Assembly (NCBI GenBank): GCA_009925805.1
Contig: RFQF01000103.1
Span: forward strand, 1 to 7,079
DNA from: Flavobacteriia bacterium
GTDB taxonomy: Bacteria; Bacteroidota; Bacteroidia; Flavobacteriales_D; Crocinitomicaceae
DNA length: 7,079 bases
Direction of reading: 5' to 3'
A program made the position numbers and the translations under genes. This document shows positions 1 to 5,911 of the stretch, one piece after another. The notes under the pieces were generated by a model that was not told the origin of the DNA, did not search any database, and was given only the letters and a program-made list of their open reading frames with translations. The first letter of the stretch is position 1, and each line of letters starts with the position of its first letter.

Positions 1-251
1 AATACTTGACACCAATGAAATCAGATATTGCCGACTTAAAAAACATTGGAGGTCCCGATGCGGGAATGATTACCGCTGGAAAATTCTTGGAAACGTTTGT
101 AAAGGCTCCTTACATTCACTTAGATGTTGCCGGCCCAACATGGCTTGAACAGGCAAGTGGCTATCTGCCCAAAGGAGGAACAGGATTTGGTGTGCGCGTT
201 TTATTGGAATTCATTACCAACTATCAACAATGGACCAAGAAAGAAAATTAA
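1..251 (+). CDS. pepA: Leucyl aminopeptidase (peptidase family M17), C-terminal fragment
   Basis: This is the 3' end of a gene that begins before the window; the reading frame is open from base 3 and stops with TAA at 249-251. The visible 82 or so residues match the C-terminal end of the M17 cytosolic leucyl aminopeptidase catalytic domain: a SDIADLKNIGG segment, then GMITAGKFLETFV, the HLDVAGP strand-turn and a GGTGFGVRVLLEF helix close to the end. M17 enzymes are hexameric, two-metal exopeptidases that remove N-terminal residues from peptides in the cytoplasm. The metal ligands and catalytic Lys and Arg lie upstream, so activity cannot be judged here. A TTG at base 6 is only an in-frame Leu codon and should not be taken as a start. 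The last 22 bases overlap pdxA, which suggests one transcript. The family call is firm; the symbol pepA is by family, not by proven orthology. Confidence 0.88.
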   Translation, partial: YLTPMKSDIADLKNIGGPDAGMITAGKFLETFVKAPYIHLDVAGPTWLEQASGYLPKGGTGFGVRVLLEFITNYQQWTKKEN

Positions 252-1288
252 GAATTGGTATCACCTGCGGCGATCCTGCGGGTATCGGGCCTGAAACCAT
301 TTATAAACTTTGCCTTGATTCAAGATTATTGAACGAATGTTCACTGATTTTTTATTGTCCTTTAGAGGCCTTGAAATCCCTACAAAAAACTTTTCAATGG
401 GAGGAGGTGTTCTTCCATATTATCCAAAATGAAAGCCAAGCACAAGCAGGTAAACCTAATTTGATTTGCCCAAAAGAACGGGTAACAGTTAGTCTCGGAA
501 ATCCCACAAAAGAAACTGCAGCCGTAGCGTTTTGGGCCCTAGAGGCTACGCAGGAGGCGCTTAAGGCAGGCCGTCTGGACGCCGTGGTTACGGCTCCCCT
601 TTCCAAGGCGCAAATTATGATGGTCAGCCCGGAATTTGTAGGACATACCGAATATTATCAAAACCATTTTAAAGAGGAAGGAGCCCTAATGATGCTCTGC
701 TCTGAAAAATTGAAGGTGGCTTTGGTAACCAACCATATTGCTTTGGCGGGCCTAAGTGATTTGTTATCCAAGGAATTGGTGCTTAACGCCCTCAAAAACC
801 TCGAAAACGCCTTAAAAAAAGATTTTAACATAATTAAACCCACCATTGCGGTGTTAGGCCTAAATCCACACGCCGGGGAATCAGGAAACATCGGCAAAGA
901 AGAGCTTGAAATCATTTCCCCTGCTATTAGTGCCGCCAAAAGTGGAGGAATGTTGGCCTTCGGACCCTATTCCGCGGACGGTTTCTTTGGTTCCGGGCAG
1001 TGCTTTAAATTCGATGCCATTTTATCCATGTATCACGACCAAGGTCTTACGGGATTCAAAGCAATTGCTCAAGATGAAGGCGTTAACTTTACTGCGGGAT
1101 TATCCATCGTTCGAACCTCTCCCGGGCACGGAACAGCCTTCGACCTTGCAACTAAAGGACAAGCTAATGAAGCCGGATTGCGAAACGCCCTCTACGTTGC
1201 CATGGACGTTGTTAAAAACAGGCAAGAACATTTCAGTCGAACTAAAAACCCGCTCGCTTTTTCGGTGGGAACTAAAGAAAGCGCCTAA
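230..1288 (+). CDS. pdxA: 4-hydroxythreonine-4-phosphate dehydrogenase
   Basis: PdxA oxidises 4-phosphohydroxy-L-threonine with NAD(P)+; the product loses CO2 and is joined with deoxyxylulose phosphate by PdxJ to make pyridoxine phosphate in the DXP-dependent vitamin B6 pathway. The 352-residue protein is slightly longer than E. coli PdxA (329) and colinear with it. Visible motifs are GDPAGIGPE (14-22), TAPLSK (121-126), GHTEYY (138-143), VTNHIAL (166-172), LGLNPHAGE (209-217), GPYSADGFF (245-253), SMYHDQGL (266-273) and SIVRTSPGHGTAFDLA (292-307). His169, His214 and His269 sit where the three metal-binding histidines of the E. coli enzyme (166, 211, 266) are expected. The ATG at 230 lies inside the aminopeptidase gene and leaves only about ten residues before the first conserved strand, so a later start is unlikely. 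There is no Shine-Dalgarno sequence, and the overlap suggests translational coupling. It looks complete and functional. Confidence 0.97.
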   Translation: MDQERKLRIGITCGDPAGIGPETIYKLCLDSRLLNECSLIFYCPLEALKSLQKTFQWEEVFFHIIQNESQAQAGKPNLICPKERVTVSLGNPTKETAAVAFWALEATQEALKAGRLDAVVTAPLSKAQIMMVSPEFVGHTEYYQNHFKEEGALMMLCSEKLKVALVTNHIALAGLSDLLSKELVLNALKNLENALKKDFNIIKPTIAVLGLNPHAGESGNIGKEELEIISPAISAAKSGGMLAFGPYSADGFFGSGQCFKFDAILSMYHDQGLTGFKAIAQDEGVNFTAGLSIVRTSPGHGTAFDLATKGQANEAGLRNALYVAMDVVKNRQEHFSRTKNPLAFSVGTKESA

Positions 1289-1307
1289 TAATCCGCCTTT
1301 TGACAAC

Positions 1308-1338
1308 TTTGGGGTTACAATAATTTATAGTAACTTTG
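1308..1338 (+). promoter_or_regulatory. Bacteroidota-type promoter for the DUF177-rpmF-plsX-fabH-accBC operon
   Basis: TTTG at 1308-1311 is followed, after 19 bases, by TAACTTTG at 1331-1338. This matches the Bacteroidota primary sigma factor consensus (-33 TTTG or TTG, about 17-23 bases, -7 TAnnTTTG) at every defined position. Transcription would begin roughly 4-8 bases after the -7 box, near 1342-1346, leaving a leader of only about 10-14 bases before the ATG at 1356. It lies in the only sizeable gap before the six-gene operon, which is where a promoter is expected. The match is seen in the sequence; its activity is inferred. Confidence 0.75.
1314..1334. promoter_or_regulatory. 21-bp palindrome, candidate operator inside the operon promoter
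   Basis: The half-sites GTTACAATAA (1314-1323) and TTATAGTAAC (1325-1334) are symmetric about T1324, with nine of ten positions pairing; the only mismatch is A1319 against A1329. The outer GTTAC/GTAAC arms are perfect. The element fills most of the spacer between the -33 and -7 boxes and covers the first four bases of the -7 box, where a bound dimeric regulator would block RNA polymerase. It lies upstream of the predicted start site, so a DNA-binding role is more likely than an RNA hairpin. I do not recognise the regulator. Confidence 0.45.
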
Positions 1339-1355
1339 CAGGCATTTTTTGAAAA

Positions 1356-1847
1356 ATGAACTGGAAGAAAGAGTTTTTATGGCCGTTTTCGGGACTAAAA
1401 ATCGGGTTTCATCACCTGGAATTACCCCTTGCAAAAGAGTTTTTCGAAGAATTGAAGCATTTTGAAGTGCTTGCCGGCGAAGGCGCCGCTGTTGCCACGC
1501 TTGAGAAAAAAGAAACGATGCTGTTGTTGCAACTGTCTATTCGTTCAAAGGTGCTTGTTGCATGTGATCGATGCAACGAGGAATTAACCATACCCGTGGA
1601 AGGAAACATGGAATTGGTGTATAAATTCGGCAACGAAGAATCTCATGATGAGTCCTTGATTGTATTACCGCAGGACACTTACCAAATCGACCTCTTCCAG
1701 CCAATTTATGAGCTCATGGTTATTTCTTTCCCAAGCCGCTTTGTGCATAATGAAGAAGAATGCAACCCAGAAATCATTAAGTTACTAAACCAAGGGGAAG
1801 CCGATGACCACGATCCCCGTTGGGACATTTTAAAGGAAAATCACTAA
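1356..1847 (+). CDS. DUF177/YceD family protein, linked to 23S rRNA and ribosome biogenesis
   Basis: The 163-residue protein has the features of the DUF177 (YceD) family: an N-terminal beta-rich half, a central cysteine pair in VACDRCNEEL (Cys70 and Cys73), then IDLFQPIYELMVISFP (111-126), a later HNEEECNPE segment (131-139, Cys136) and the DPRWDIL tail (153-159) common in Bacteroidota members. Family members in E. coli and plant plastids have been linked to 23S rRNA accumulation; the biochemical activity is not settled. Its place just before rpmF, a 50S subunit protein gene, is the standard arrangement in many bacteria and supports a ribosome-related role. It is the first gene after the consensus promoter, so its start at 1356 with a very short leader is likely. 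The stop lies 21 bases before rpmF. The family call rests on motifs and neighbourhood; there is no sign of damage. Confidence 0.87.
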   Translation: MNWKKEFLWPFSGLKIGFHHLELPLAKEFFEELKHFEVLAGEGAAVATLEKKETMLLLQLSIRSKVLVACDRCNEELTIPVEGNMELVYKFGNEESHDESLIVLPQDTYQIDLFQPIYELMVISFPSRFVHNEEECNPEIIKLLNQGEADDHDPRWDILKENH

Positions 1848-1868
1848 ATTTATATCAATTATCTAGCA

Positions 1869-2066
1869 ATGGCACATCCTAAACGACGCGTATCCACTAC
1901 CCGAAGAGACAAAAGAAGAACCCACAAAGTGGCTGTAGCTGCGAATGTAGCAACTTGCCCAACAACGGGACAACCGCATTTATTCCACCATGCCCATTGG
2001 CACGAAGGAAAACTTTACTATAAAGGCCGAGTGGTTGCTGAAAAAGAGCAATCCGAGGTGGAATAA
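1869..2066 (+). CDS. rpmF: 50S ribosomal protein L32, cysteine-poor form
   Basis: This is a 65-residue basic protein with the classic L32 N-terminus: MAHPKRRVSTTRRDKRRTHK, rich in Arg and Lys and expected to contact 23S rRNA. The C-terminal half, where many bacterial L32 proteins have a four-cysteine zinc ribbon, keeps only one cysteine (Cys30 in ATCPTTGQPH) and then reads LFHHAHWHEGKLYYKGRVV. Four-cysteine zinc binding is therefore not possible, although His residues at 37, 40, 41, 43 and 45 remain. As far as I recall, this cysteine-poor form is usual in Flavobacteriia. The gene sits between the DUF177 gene and plsX, with only six bases separating its stop from the plsX start, so it should be co-transcribed with lipid genes. 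It looks complete. Confidence 0.97.
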   Translation: MAHPKRRVSTTRRDKRRTHKVAVAANVATCPTTGQPHLFHHAHWHEGKLYYKGRVVAEKEQSEVE

Positions 2067-2072
2067 TCTTAC

Positions 2073-3014
2073 ATGAGAATCGGATTAGATGTTTCCGGTG
2101 GAGATTTTGCTCCAAAAGTAAACTTGCAGGCGGCCCTTCAGGTAAAGGAGACTTTAGGGGATAAAATTCAGCTCGTTCTTTTTGGAGATAAAGATGAAAT
2201 TTATCAAGAGCTTGTCGCCTTAAGAGCCGATGTAAACCAATATATTACGGTGCATTGTCCAGAAAAAATAGGTATGGACGAGCATCCAATGCAAGTCCTT
2301 AAACAAAAGCCGAAATCAAGCATTTCCCTTGGATTAACCCATATTAAAGAAGACAAGCTTGACGCCTTCTCAAGTACCGGAAATACCGGCGCAATGATGG
2401 TGGGGGCACTTCAGAAATTGAACACCATTCCAGGAATAATACGCCCATGTATTTCCGCCGTAATCCCATGCATTAATGGTAAAAAAAGTGTTTTGTTAGA
2501 TGTGGGTGCCAATGCGGATTGCCGGGTTGATGTTCTTTGTCAGTTTGCTGAATTGGGGTCAATTTATGCATCGTCGGTATTGGGAATTGAAAATCCTCGC
2601 GTGGGTTTAGTCAATATTGGAAAAGAAGAATCTAAAGGAAACCTAACCACCCAAGCCACGTTCAAAGTCCTCAGCGAATTAGAAACCATCAATTTTGTAG
2701 GGAATATCGAAGGTCGGGACTTATTTACCAATGAAGCAGATGTTTTGGTGTGTGATGGGTTTACTGGAAACATCATTCTAAAACAATCCGAAGGCTTTTA
2801 TTCCTTGCTTCGCCAACGCGGCATAAAAGACGATTATTTCGAGCTGTTCAACTATGAGAATTACGGAGGCACGCCAATCCTTGGGGTACGAGGAAATGTG
2901 TTTATTGGTCATGGTTCTTCCAATGCCAATGCGGTAGCATCCATGTTAACCCATGCCTTCGAAGCCGCGCTACACGGATTGTCCGCGCGAATCACCAAAG
3001 CTATTAAAGAATGA
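2073..3014 (+). CDS. plsX: Phosphate acyltransferase PlsX (acyl-ACP to acyl-phosphate)
   Basis: PlsX converts acyl-ACP and phosphate to acyl-phosphate, which PlsY uses to acylate glycerol-3-phosphate at the start of phospholipid synthesis. The 313-residue protein shows the family landmarks: LDVSGGDFAP (5-14), DAFSSTGNTGAMMVGAL (98-113), LDVGANADC (142-150), GLVNIGKEESKGN (178-190), NIEGRDLF (211-218), VCDGFTGNIILK (226-237) and GGTPILGVRGNVFIGHGSSNANAV (265-288). One oddity is Ser8 where many relatives have Met in the first motif. Another is the short stretch between EG (240-241) and YGG (264-266), about half of what I recall for E. coli and B. subtilis PlsX, where helices that bind the membrane are found. 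The gene starts six bases after rpmF and its TGA overlaps the fabH ATG, so translation of the two is probably coupled. Confidence 0.96.
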   Translation: MRIGLDVSGGDFAPKVNLQAALQVKETLGDKIQLVLFGDKDEIYQELVALRADVNQYITVHCPEKIGMDEHPMQVLKQKPKSSISLGLTHIKEDKLDAFSSTGNTGAMMVGALQKLNTIPGIIRPCISAVIPCINGKKSVLLDVGANADCRVDVLCQFAELGSIYASSVLGIENPRVGLVNIGKEESKGNLTTQATFKVLSELETINFVGNIEGRDLFTNEADVLVCDGFTGNIILKQSEGFYSLLRQRGIKDDYFELFNYENYGGTPILGVRGNVFIGHGSSNANAVASMLTHAFEAALHGLSARITKAIKE

Positions 3015-4000
3015 AAAAATTACATGCCGCTATAACAGGAGTGGAAGGCTATGTGCCGGAACACGTCCTTACCAATGAGGATTTATCGAAAATAGTGGAT
3101 ACCTCCGACGAATGGATTACAACACGAACCGGGATTAAAGAACGAAGAATCATGCGGGAAGGGGCTTCTTCCGATATGGCTTTGCATGCGGTTAAAGGAT
3201 TATTGGAAAAAACGAATACCAACCCCTTAGATATTGAATTGGTCATTTTAGCTACGGTAACCCCGGATTACCCTTTTCCGAGTACGGCCAATGTGCTTTG
3301 CGACAAAGCGGGCATGACGAACGCTTGGGGTTATGACCTAATTGCGGCTTGTTCTGGATTTATTTACGGAATTTCCACAGGAGCTCAATTTATCGAAACC
3401 GGCCGTTATAAAAAAGTCATCGTAGTGGGCGTGGACAAAATGACCTCGATTTTGGATTATCAAGATCGAACGACCTGTGTAATCTTTGGTGATGGAGGGG
3501 GTGCAGTATTGTTGGAACCCAATGAGGAAGGGCTCGGCATTCAAGATTTTATTTTACGAAGTGATGGCGCTGGAAGAGCTTATTTGGTTCAGCCCGGTGG
3601 AGGATCCTTAAATCCGGCAAGTATAGAAACGGTAGAAAATCGTATGCATTATGTTAAACAAGAAGGCAAGCAAGTGTTTAAGTTTGCGGTAACCAACATG
3701 GCCGAAGTTTCCGCCGAAATAATGGAAAAAAACAAGTTAACCAGCGATGATGTAGCTTGGTTGGTACCCCACCAAGCGAACTTAAGAATAATCGACGCTA
3801 CAGCCGATCGAATGGGGATTACGAAGGATAAAGTAATGATTAATATCCAAAAGTACGGAAATACCACCGCTGGCACCTTGCCCCTGTGCTTGTGGGACTA
3901 TGAGGCACAACTGAAAAAAGGTGACAACATTATTTTAAGCGCTTTTGGAGGAGGATTTACGTGGGGAGCTGTATATTTGAAATGGGCATATAATTCTTAA
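3011..4000 (+). CDS. fabH: 3-oxoacyl-[ACP] synthase III (KAS III)
   Basis: FabH starts each fatty-acid chain by condensing an acyl-CoA primer with malonyl-ACP. In Bacteroidota, branched primers are common, but substrate preference cannot be read from sequence alone. The 329-residue protein has the complete Cys-His-Asn triad: Cys114 in LIAACSGFIYG, His254 in WLVPHQANLRI and Asn284 in KYGNTTAGTLPL, corresponding to 112, 244 and 274 in E. coli. Other family marks are DEWITTRTGIKERR (33-46), TPDYPFPSTA (84-93), VIFGDGGGAVLLEP (157-170) and the C-terminal SAFGGGFTWGAVYLKW (310-325). Its ATG shares four bases (ATGA) with the plsX stop. The gene order departs from E. coli, where fabH is followed by fabD, fabG and acpP: here accB and accC follow directly. 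The gene looks intact. Confidence 0.97.
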   Translation: MKKLHAAITGVEGYVPEHVLTNEDLSKIVDTSDEWITTRTGIKERRIMREGASSDMALHAVKGLLEKTNTNPLDIELVILATVTPDYPFPSTANVLCDKAGMTNAWGYDLIAACSGFIYGISTGAQFIETGRYKKVIVVGVDKMTSILDYQDRTTCVIFGDGGGAVLLEPNEEGLGIQDFILRSDGAGRAYLVQPGGGSLNPASIETVENRMHYVKQEGKQVFKFAVTNMAEVSAEIMEKNKLTSDDVAWLVPHQANLRIIDATADRMGITKDKVMINIQKYGNTTAGTLPLCLWDYEAQLKKGDNIILSAFGGGFTWGAVYLKWAYNS

Positions 4001-4005
4001 ATTTG
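3976..4005 (+). promoter_or_regulatory. Possible internal promoter before accB
   Basis: TTTG at 3976-3979, an 18-base spacer and TAAATTTG at 3998-4005 match the Bacteroidota promoter consensus. The -7 box covers the fabH stop codon. If used, transcription would start about 4009-4013, at or next to the accB ATG (4010), giving a leaderless or nearly leaderless accBC message. AT-rich sequence gives such matches by chance, and the -33 box lies in fabH codons, so this remains tentative. Confidence 0.3.
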
Positions 4006-4009
4006 AACC

Positions 4010-4492
4010 ATGAATAACGAAGAAATCAAAGAACTAATCAAATTAGTATCGAAACTAGGACTTGGGAAAGTTGAAATTGAAAAAGAGGGATTTAAAATTA
4101 ACATCGAAGGCCCCGAAGGCATTACGCCGATGGTATACTCCCAACCGATGCCGGCGATTGCAGCACCCGCCCCAATGGCTGTTTCTATGCCTGAATCCTT
4201 GGAAAGCACCGAAACCAAACCCAGCACCCCAAATATTACCCCAACCTCGAACACCATAACGATAAAATCGTCCATGATTGGAACGTTTTACCGTTCTTCG
4301 AGTCCTGATAAACCCGCCTTTGTGGAAGTCGGAACAGAAATTAAAAAAGGAGACAAAATTTGCATCATTGAAGCGATGAAACTCTTCAATGAAATTGAGT
4401 CAGAGGTAAGTGGTAGAATCGTTAAAGTTTTAGTGGATAACGCTACGCCGGTAGAGTTCGACCAACCCCTTTTTCTGGTGGAACCCGCATAA
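4010..4492 (+). CDS. accB: Acetyl-CoA carboxylase biotin carboxyl carrier protein
   Basis: AccB carries the biotin that shuttles CO2 from biotin carboxylase (AccC) to the carboxyltransferase (AccA-AccD) in malonyl-CoA formation. The 160-residue protein has three parts: a charged N-terminal segment (1-35) likely to bind AccC, a Pro/Ala/Ser/Thr-rich flexible linker (about 36-83), and the biotinyl domain (about 84-160). The biotinylation motif is EAMKL with Lys124 as the attachment residue. The domain also has GTFYRSSSPDKPAFVEVG (91-108), equivalent to the protruding thumb of E. coli AccB, which separates acetyl-CoA carboxylase carriers from most other biotinyl domains. The start is nine bases after fabH and the stop nine bases before accC. 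AccA and AccD are not encoded in this window. It looks complete and functional. Confidence 0.97.
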   Translation: MNNEEIKELIKLVSKLGLGKVEIEKEGFKINIEGPEGITPMVYSQPMPAIAAPAPMAVSMPESLESTETKPSTPNITPTSNTITIKSSMIGTFYRSSSPDKPAFVEVGTEIKKGDKICIIEAMKLFNEIESEVSGRIVKVLVDNATPVEFDQPLFLVEPA

Positions 4493-4501
4493 TAACAACC
4501 T

Positions 4502-5848
4502 ATGTTTAAAAAAATATTGATTGCTAACCGAGGCGAAATCGCCATGCGCGTAATTCGCACCTGTAAAGAAATGGGCATTAAAACCGTTGCCGTTTACTCC
4601 ACCGCCGACAAAGATTCCTTGCCCGTAAGATTCGCGGATGAAGCGGTGTGCATCGGCCCTGCGGTGAGCTCCAAATCCTACCTTTCGATTTCCAACATCA
4701 TCGCGGCTGCTGAAATTACCAACTCGGACGCTATACACCCCGGGTATGGCTTTTTGTCAGAAAATGAAAAGTTCTCGCGGGTTTGTCAAGAATACGGCAT
4801 CAAATTTATTGGTGCTTTACCCGAACAAATTGCGGCCATGGGCGATAAAGCTACGGCCAAGGCTACAATGATTAACGCTGGAGTTCCTTGCATTCCCGGT
4901 TCAGACGGGCTTTTAAAGGATATGGAGGATGCCAAAATAAATGCAGAAAAGATTAAATATCCCGTGATTCTCAAGGCTACCGCCGGAGGAGGAGGAAAAG
5001 GGATGCGCATTGTGTGGAAAGAAGAAGACCTTCAAGCCGCTTGGGATTCGGCAAGGCAAGAAGCCGCTGCAGCTTTTGGAAACGATGGCGTGTACATGGA
5101 AAAATTCATCGAAGAACCCCGTCATATTGAAATTCAAATTGCAGGCGACCAATATGGAAATGCCTGTCATTTATCGGAACGCGACTGCTCCATCCAACGA
5201 CGTCATCAAAAATTGGTGGAAGAAACCCCCTCCCCCTTTATGACCCCTGCCTTGCGTGAAAAAATGGGGGAAGCAGCCATCAAAGCCGCCAAGGCGGTAC
5301 GCTATGAAGGCGTGGGAACAGTAGAGTTTTTGGTGGATAAGAACCGCGATTTCTATTTCATGGAAATGAATACCCGTATTCAGGTGGAACACACCATCAC
5401 GGAGGAAGTTATTAACTTTGATTTGGTTAAAGAACAAATCAAATTGGCCGCTGGAGAAAAAATTTCCGGGAAAAATTATACGCCGATTTTGCATGCGATT
5501 CAATGCCGAATTAATGCGGAAGACCCGTTCAACGATTTTCGCCCATCGCCCGGAAAAATTACCGAATACCACTCGCCAGGAGGACATGGGGTACGCATCG
5601 ATACACATGTGTATTCAGGGTATACCATACCTCCGAATTACGACTCCATGATTTCCAAGCTTATCGTTGTGGCCCAAACCCGAGAAGAAGCGATTTTGAA
5701 AATGCGTAGGGCCTTAGAGGAATATATTGTTGAAGGAATAAAAACTACCATTCCATTCCACCAACAATTAATGCTCCATCCTAAATTCATGGAAGGGGAT
5801 TTTACCACCAAATTCATGGAATCGTTTTCGATTAAAGGAGGAAATTAA
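4502..5848 (+). CDS. accC: Acetyl-CoA carboxylase, biotin carboxylase subunit
   Basis: AccC uses ATP and bicarbonate to carboxylate the biotin on AccB. The 448-residue protein is the same size as E. coli AccC (449) and lacks the fused carrier domain found in pyruvate or propionyl-CoA carboxylases, which with the adjacent accB supports the acetyl-CoA carboxylase role. It has the N-terminal carboxylase domain (ANRGEIAMRVIRTC, 8-21; IHPGYGFLSEN, 78-88), the ATP-grasp domain with the flexible glycine loop KATAGGGGKGMRIV (158-171), and the C-terminal domain. Expected active-site residues are visible: Lys116, Lys158, His208, Lys237, Glu275, Glu288, Asn290, Arg292, Gln294, Val295 and Glu296, within one residue of E. 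coli numbering, and Arg336. It is the last gene of the operon; 115 bases separate its stop from the next start. It looks intact. Confidence 0.97.
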   Translation: MFKKILIANRGEIAMRVIRTCKEMGIKTVAVYSTADKDSLPVRFADEAVCIGPAVSSKSYLSISNIIAAAEITNSDAIHPGYGFLSENEKFSRVCQEYGIKFIGALPEQIAAMGDKATAKATMINAGVPCIPGSDGLLKDMEDAKINAEKIKYPVILKATAGGGGKGMRIVWKEEDLQAAWDSARQEAAAAFGNDGVYMEKFIEEPRHIEIQIAGDQYGNACHLSERDCSIQRRHQKLVEETPSPFMTPALREKMGEAAIKAAKAVRYEGVGTVEFLVDKNRDFYFMEMNTRIQVEHTITEEVINFDLVKEQIKLAAGEKISGKNYTPILHAIQCRINAEDPFNDFRPSPGKITEYHSPGGHGVRIDTHVYSGYTIPPNYDSMISKLIVVAQTREEAILKMRRALEEYIVEGIKTTIPFHQQLMLHPKFMEGDFTTKFMESFSIKGGN

Positions 5849-5857
5849 GCCTACGTA

Positions 5858-5884
5858 AAATTACCGTTCGGGGGTAAGTAATTT
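5858..5884. repeat. Short hairpin after accC, weak terminator candidate
   Basis: AAATTAC (5858-5864) and GTAATTT (5878-5884) are perfect inverted arms around a 13-base loop; a second register pairs TTACC (5861-5865) with GGTAA (5873-5877) around GTTCGGG. It starts ten bases after the accC stop, where a terminator would be expected. The stem is short and AT-rich and only three T residues follow the inner part, so it does not meet the usual picture of an intrinsic terminator. The inverted arms are certain; the function is not. Confidence 0.3.
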
Positions 5885-5896
5885 CACATAAATTTA
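5867..5896 (+). promoter_or_regulatory. Weak promoter candidate for the surface-protein gene
   Basis: TTC at 5867-5869, then 19 bases, then TAAATTTA at 5889-5896 is one mismatch off the Bacteroidota consensus in each box. Transcription would begin around 5900-5904, leaving a leader of about 60 bases that contains the 12-bp inverted repeat. It is the best candidate I see in the 115-base gap, but it is a weak match in AT-rich DNA. Confidence 0.2.
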
Positions 5897-5911
5897 ATGG
5901 CAACGGGTTCC

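Noticed and set aside
1300..1338. TTGAC at 1300-1304 as an E. coli-style -35 box.
   Set aside because: The distance to the TAACTTTG box is 26 bases, too long for a -35/-10 pair; the TTTG at 1308-1311 gives the correct Bacteroidota spacing.
1289..1355. An intrinsic terminator for pdxA, suggested by the T-run at 1345-1350.
   Set aside because: No GC-rich stem precedes the T-run; the palindrome at 1314-1334 is AT-rich, ends 10 bases earlier and fits better as a DNA site.
3679..3686. An exact TAAGTTTG -7 box inside fabH.
   Set aside because: There is no TTG or TTTG at a suitable distance upstream and no start codon that it would serve.
5413..5420. An exact TAACTTTG -7 box inside accC.
   Set aside because: No -33 box lies 17-23 bases upstream; one or two such octamers per window are expected by chance.
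5171..5608. A 145-codon reading frame on the - strand within accC.
   Set aside because: It mirrors a fully conserved biotin carboxylase region and its translation shows no recognisable family; other opposite-strand frames across pdxA, plsX, fabH, accB and accC are shadows in the same way.
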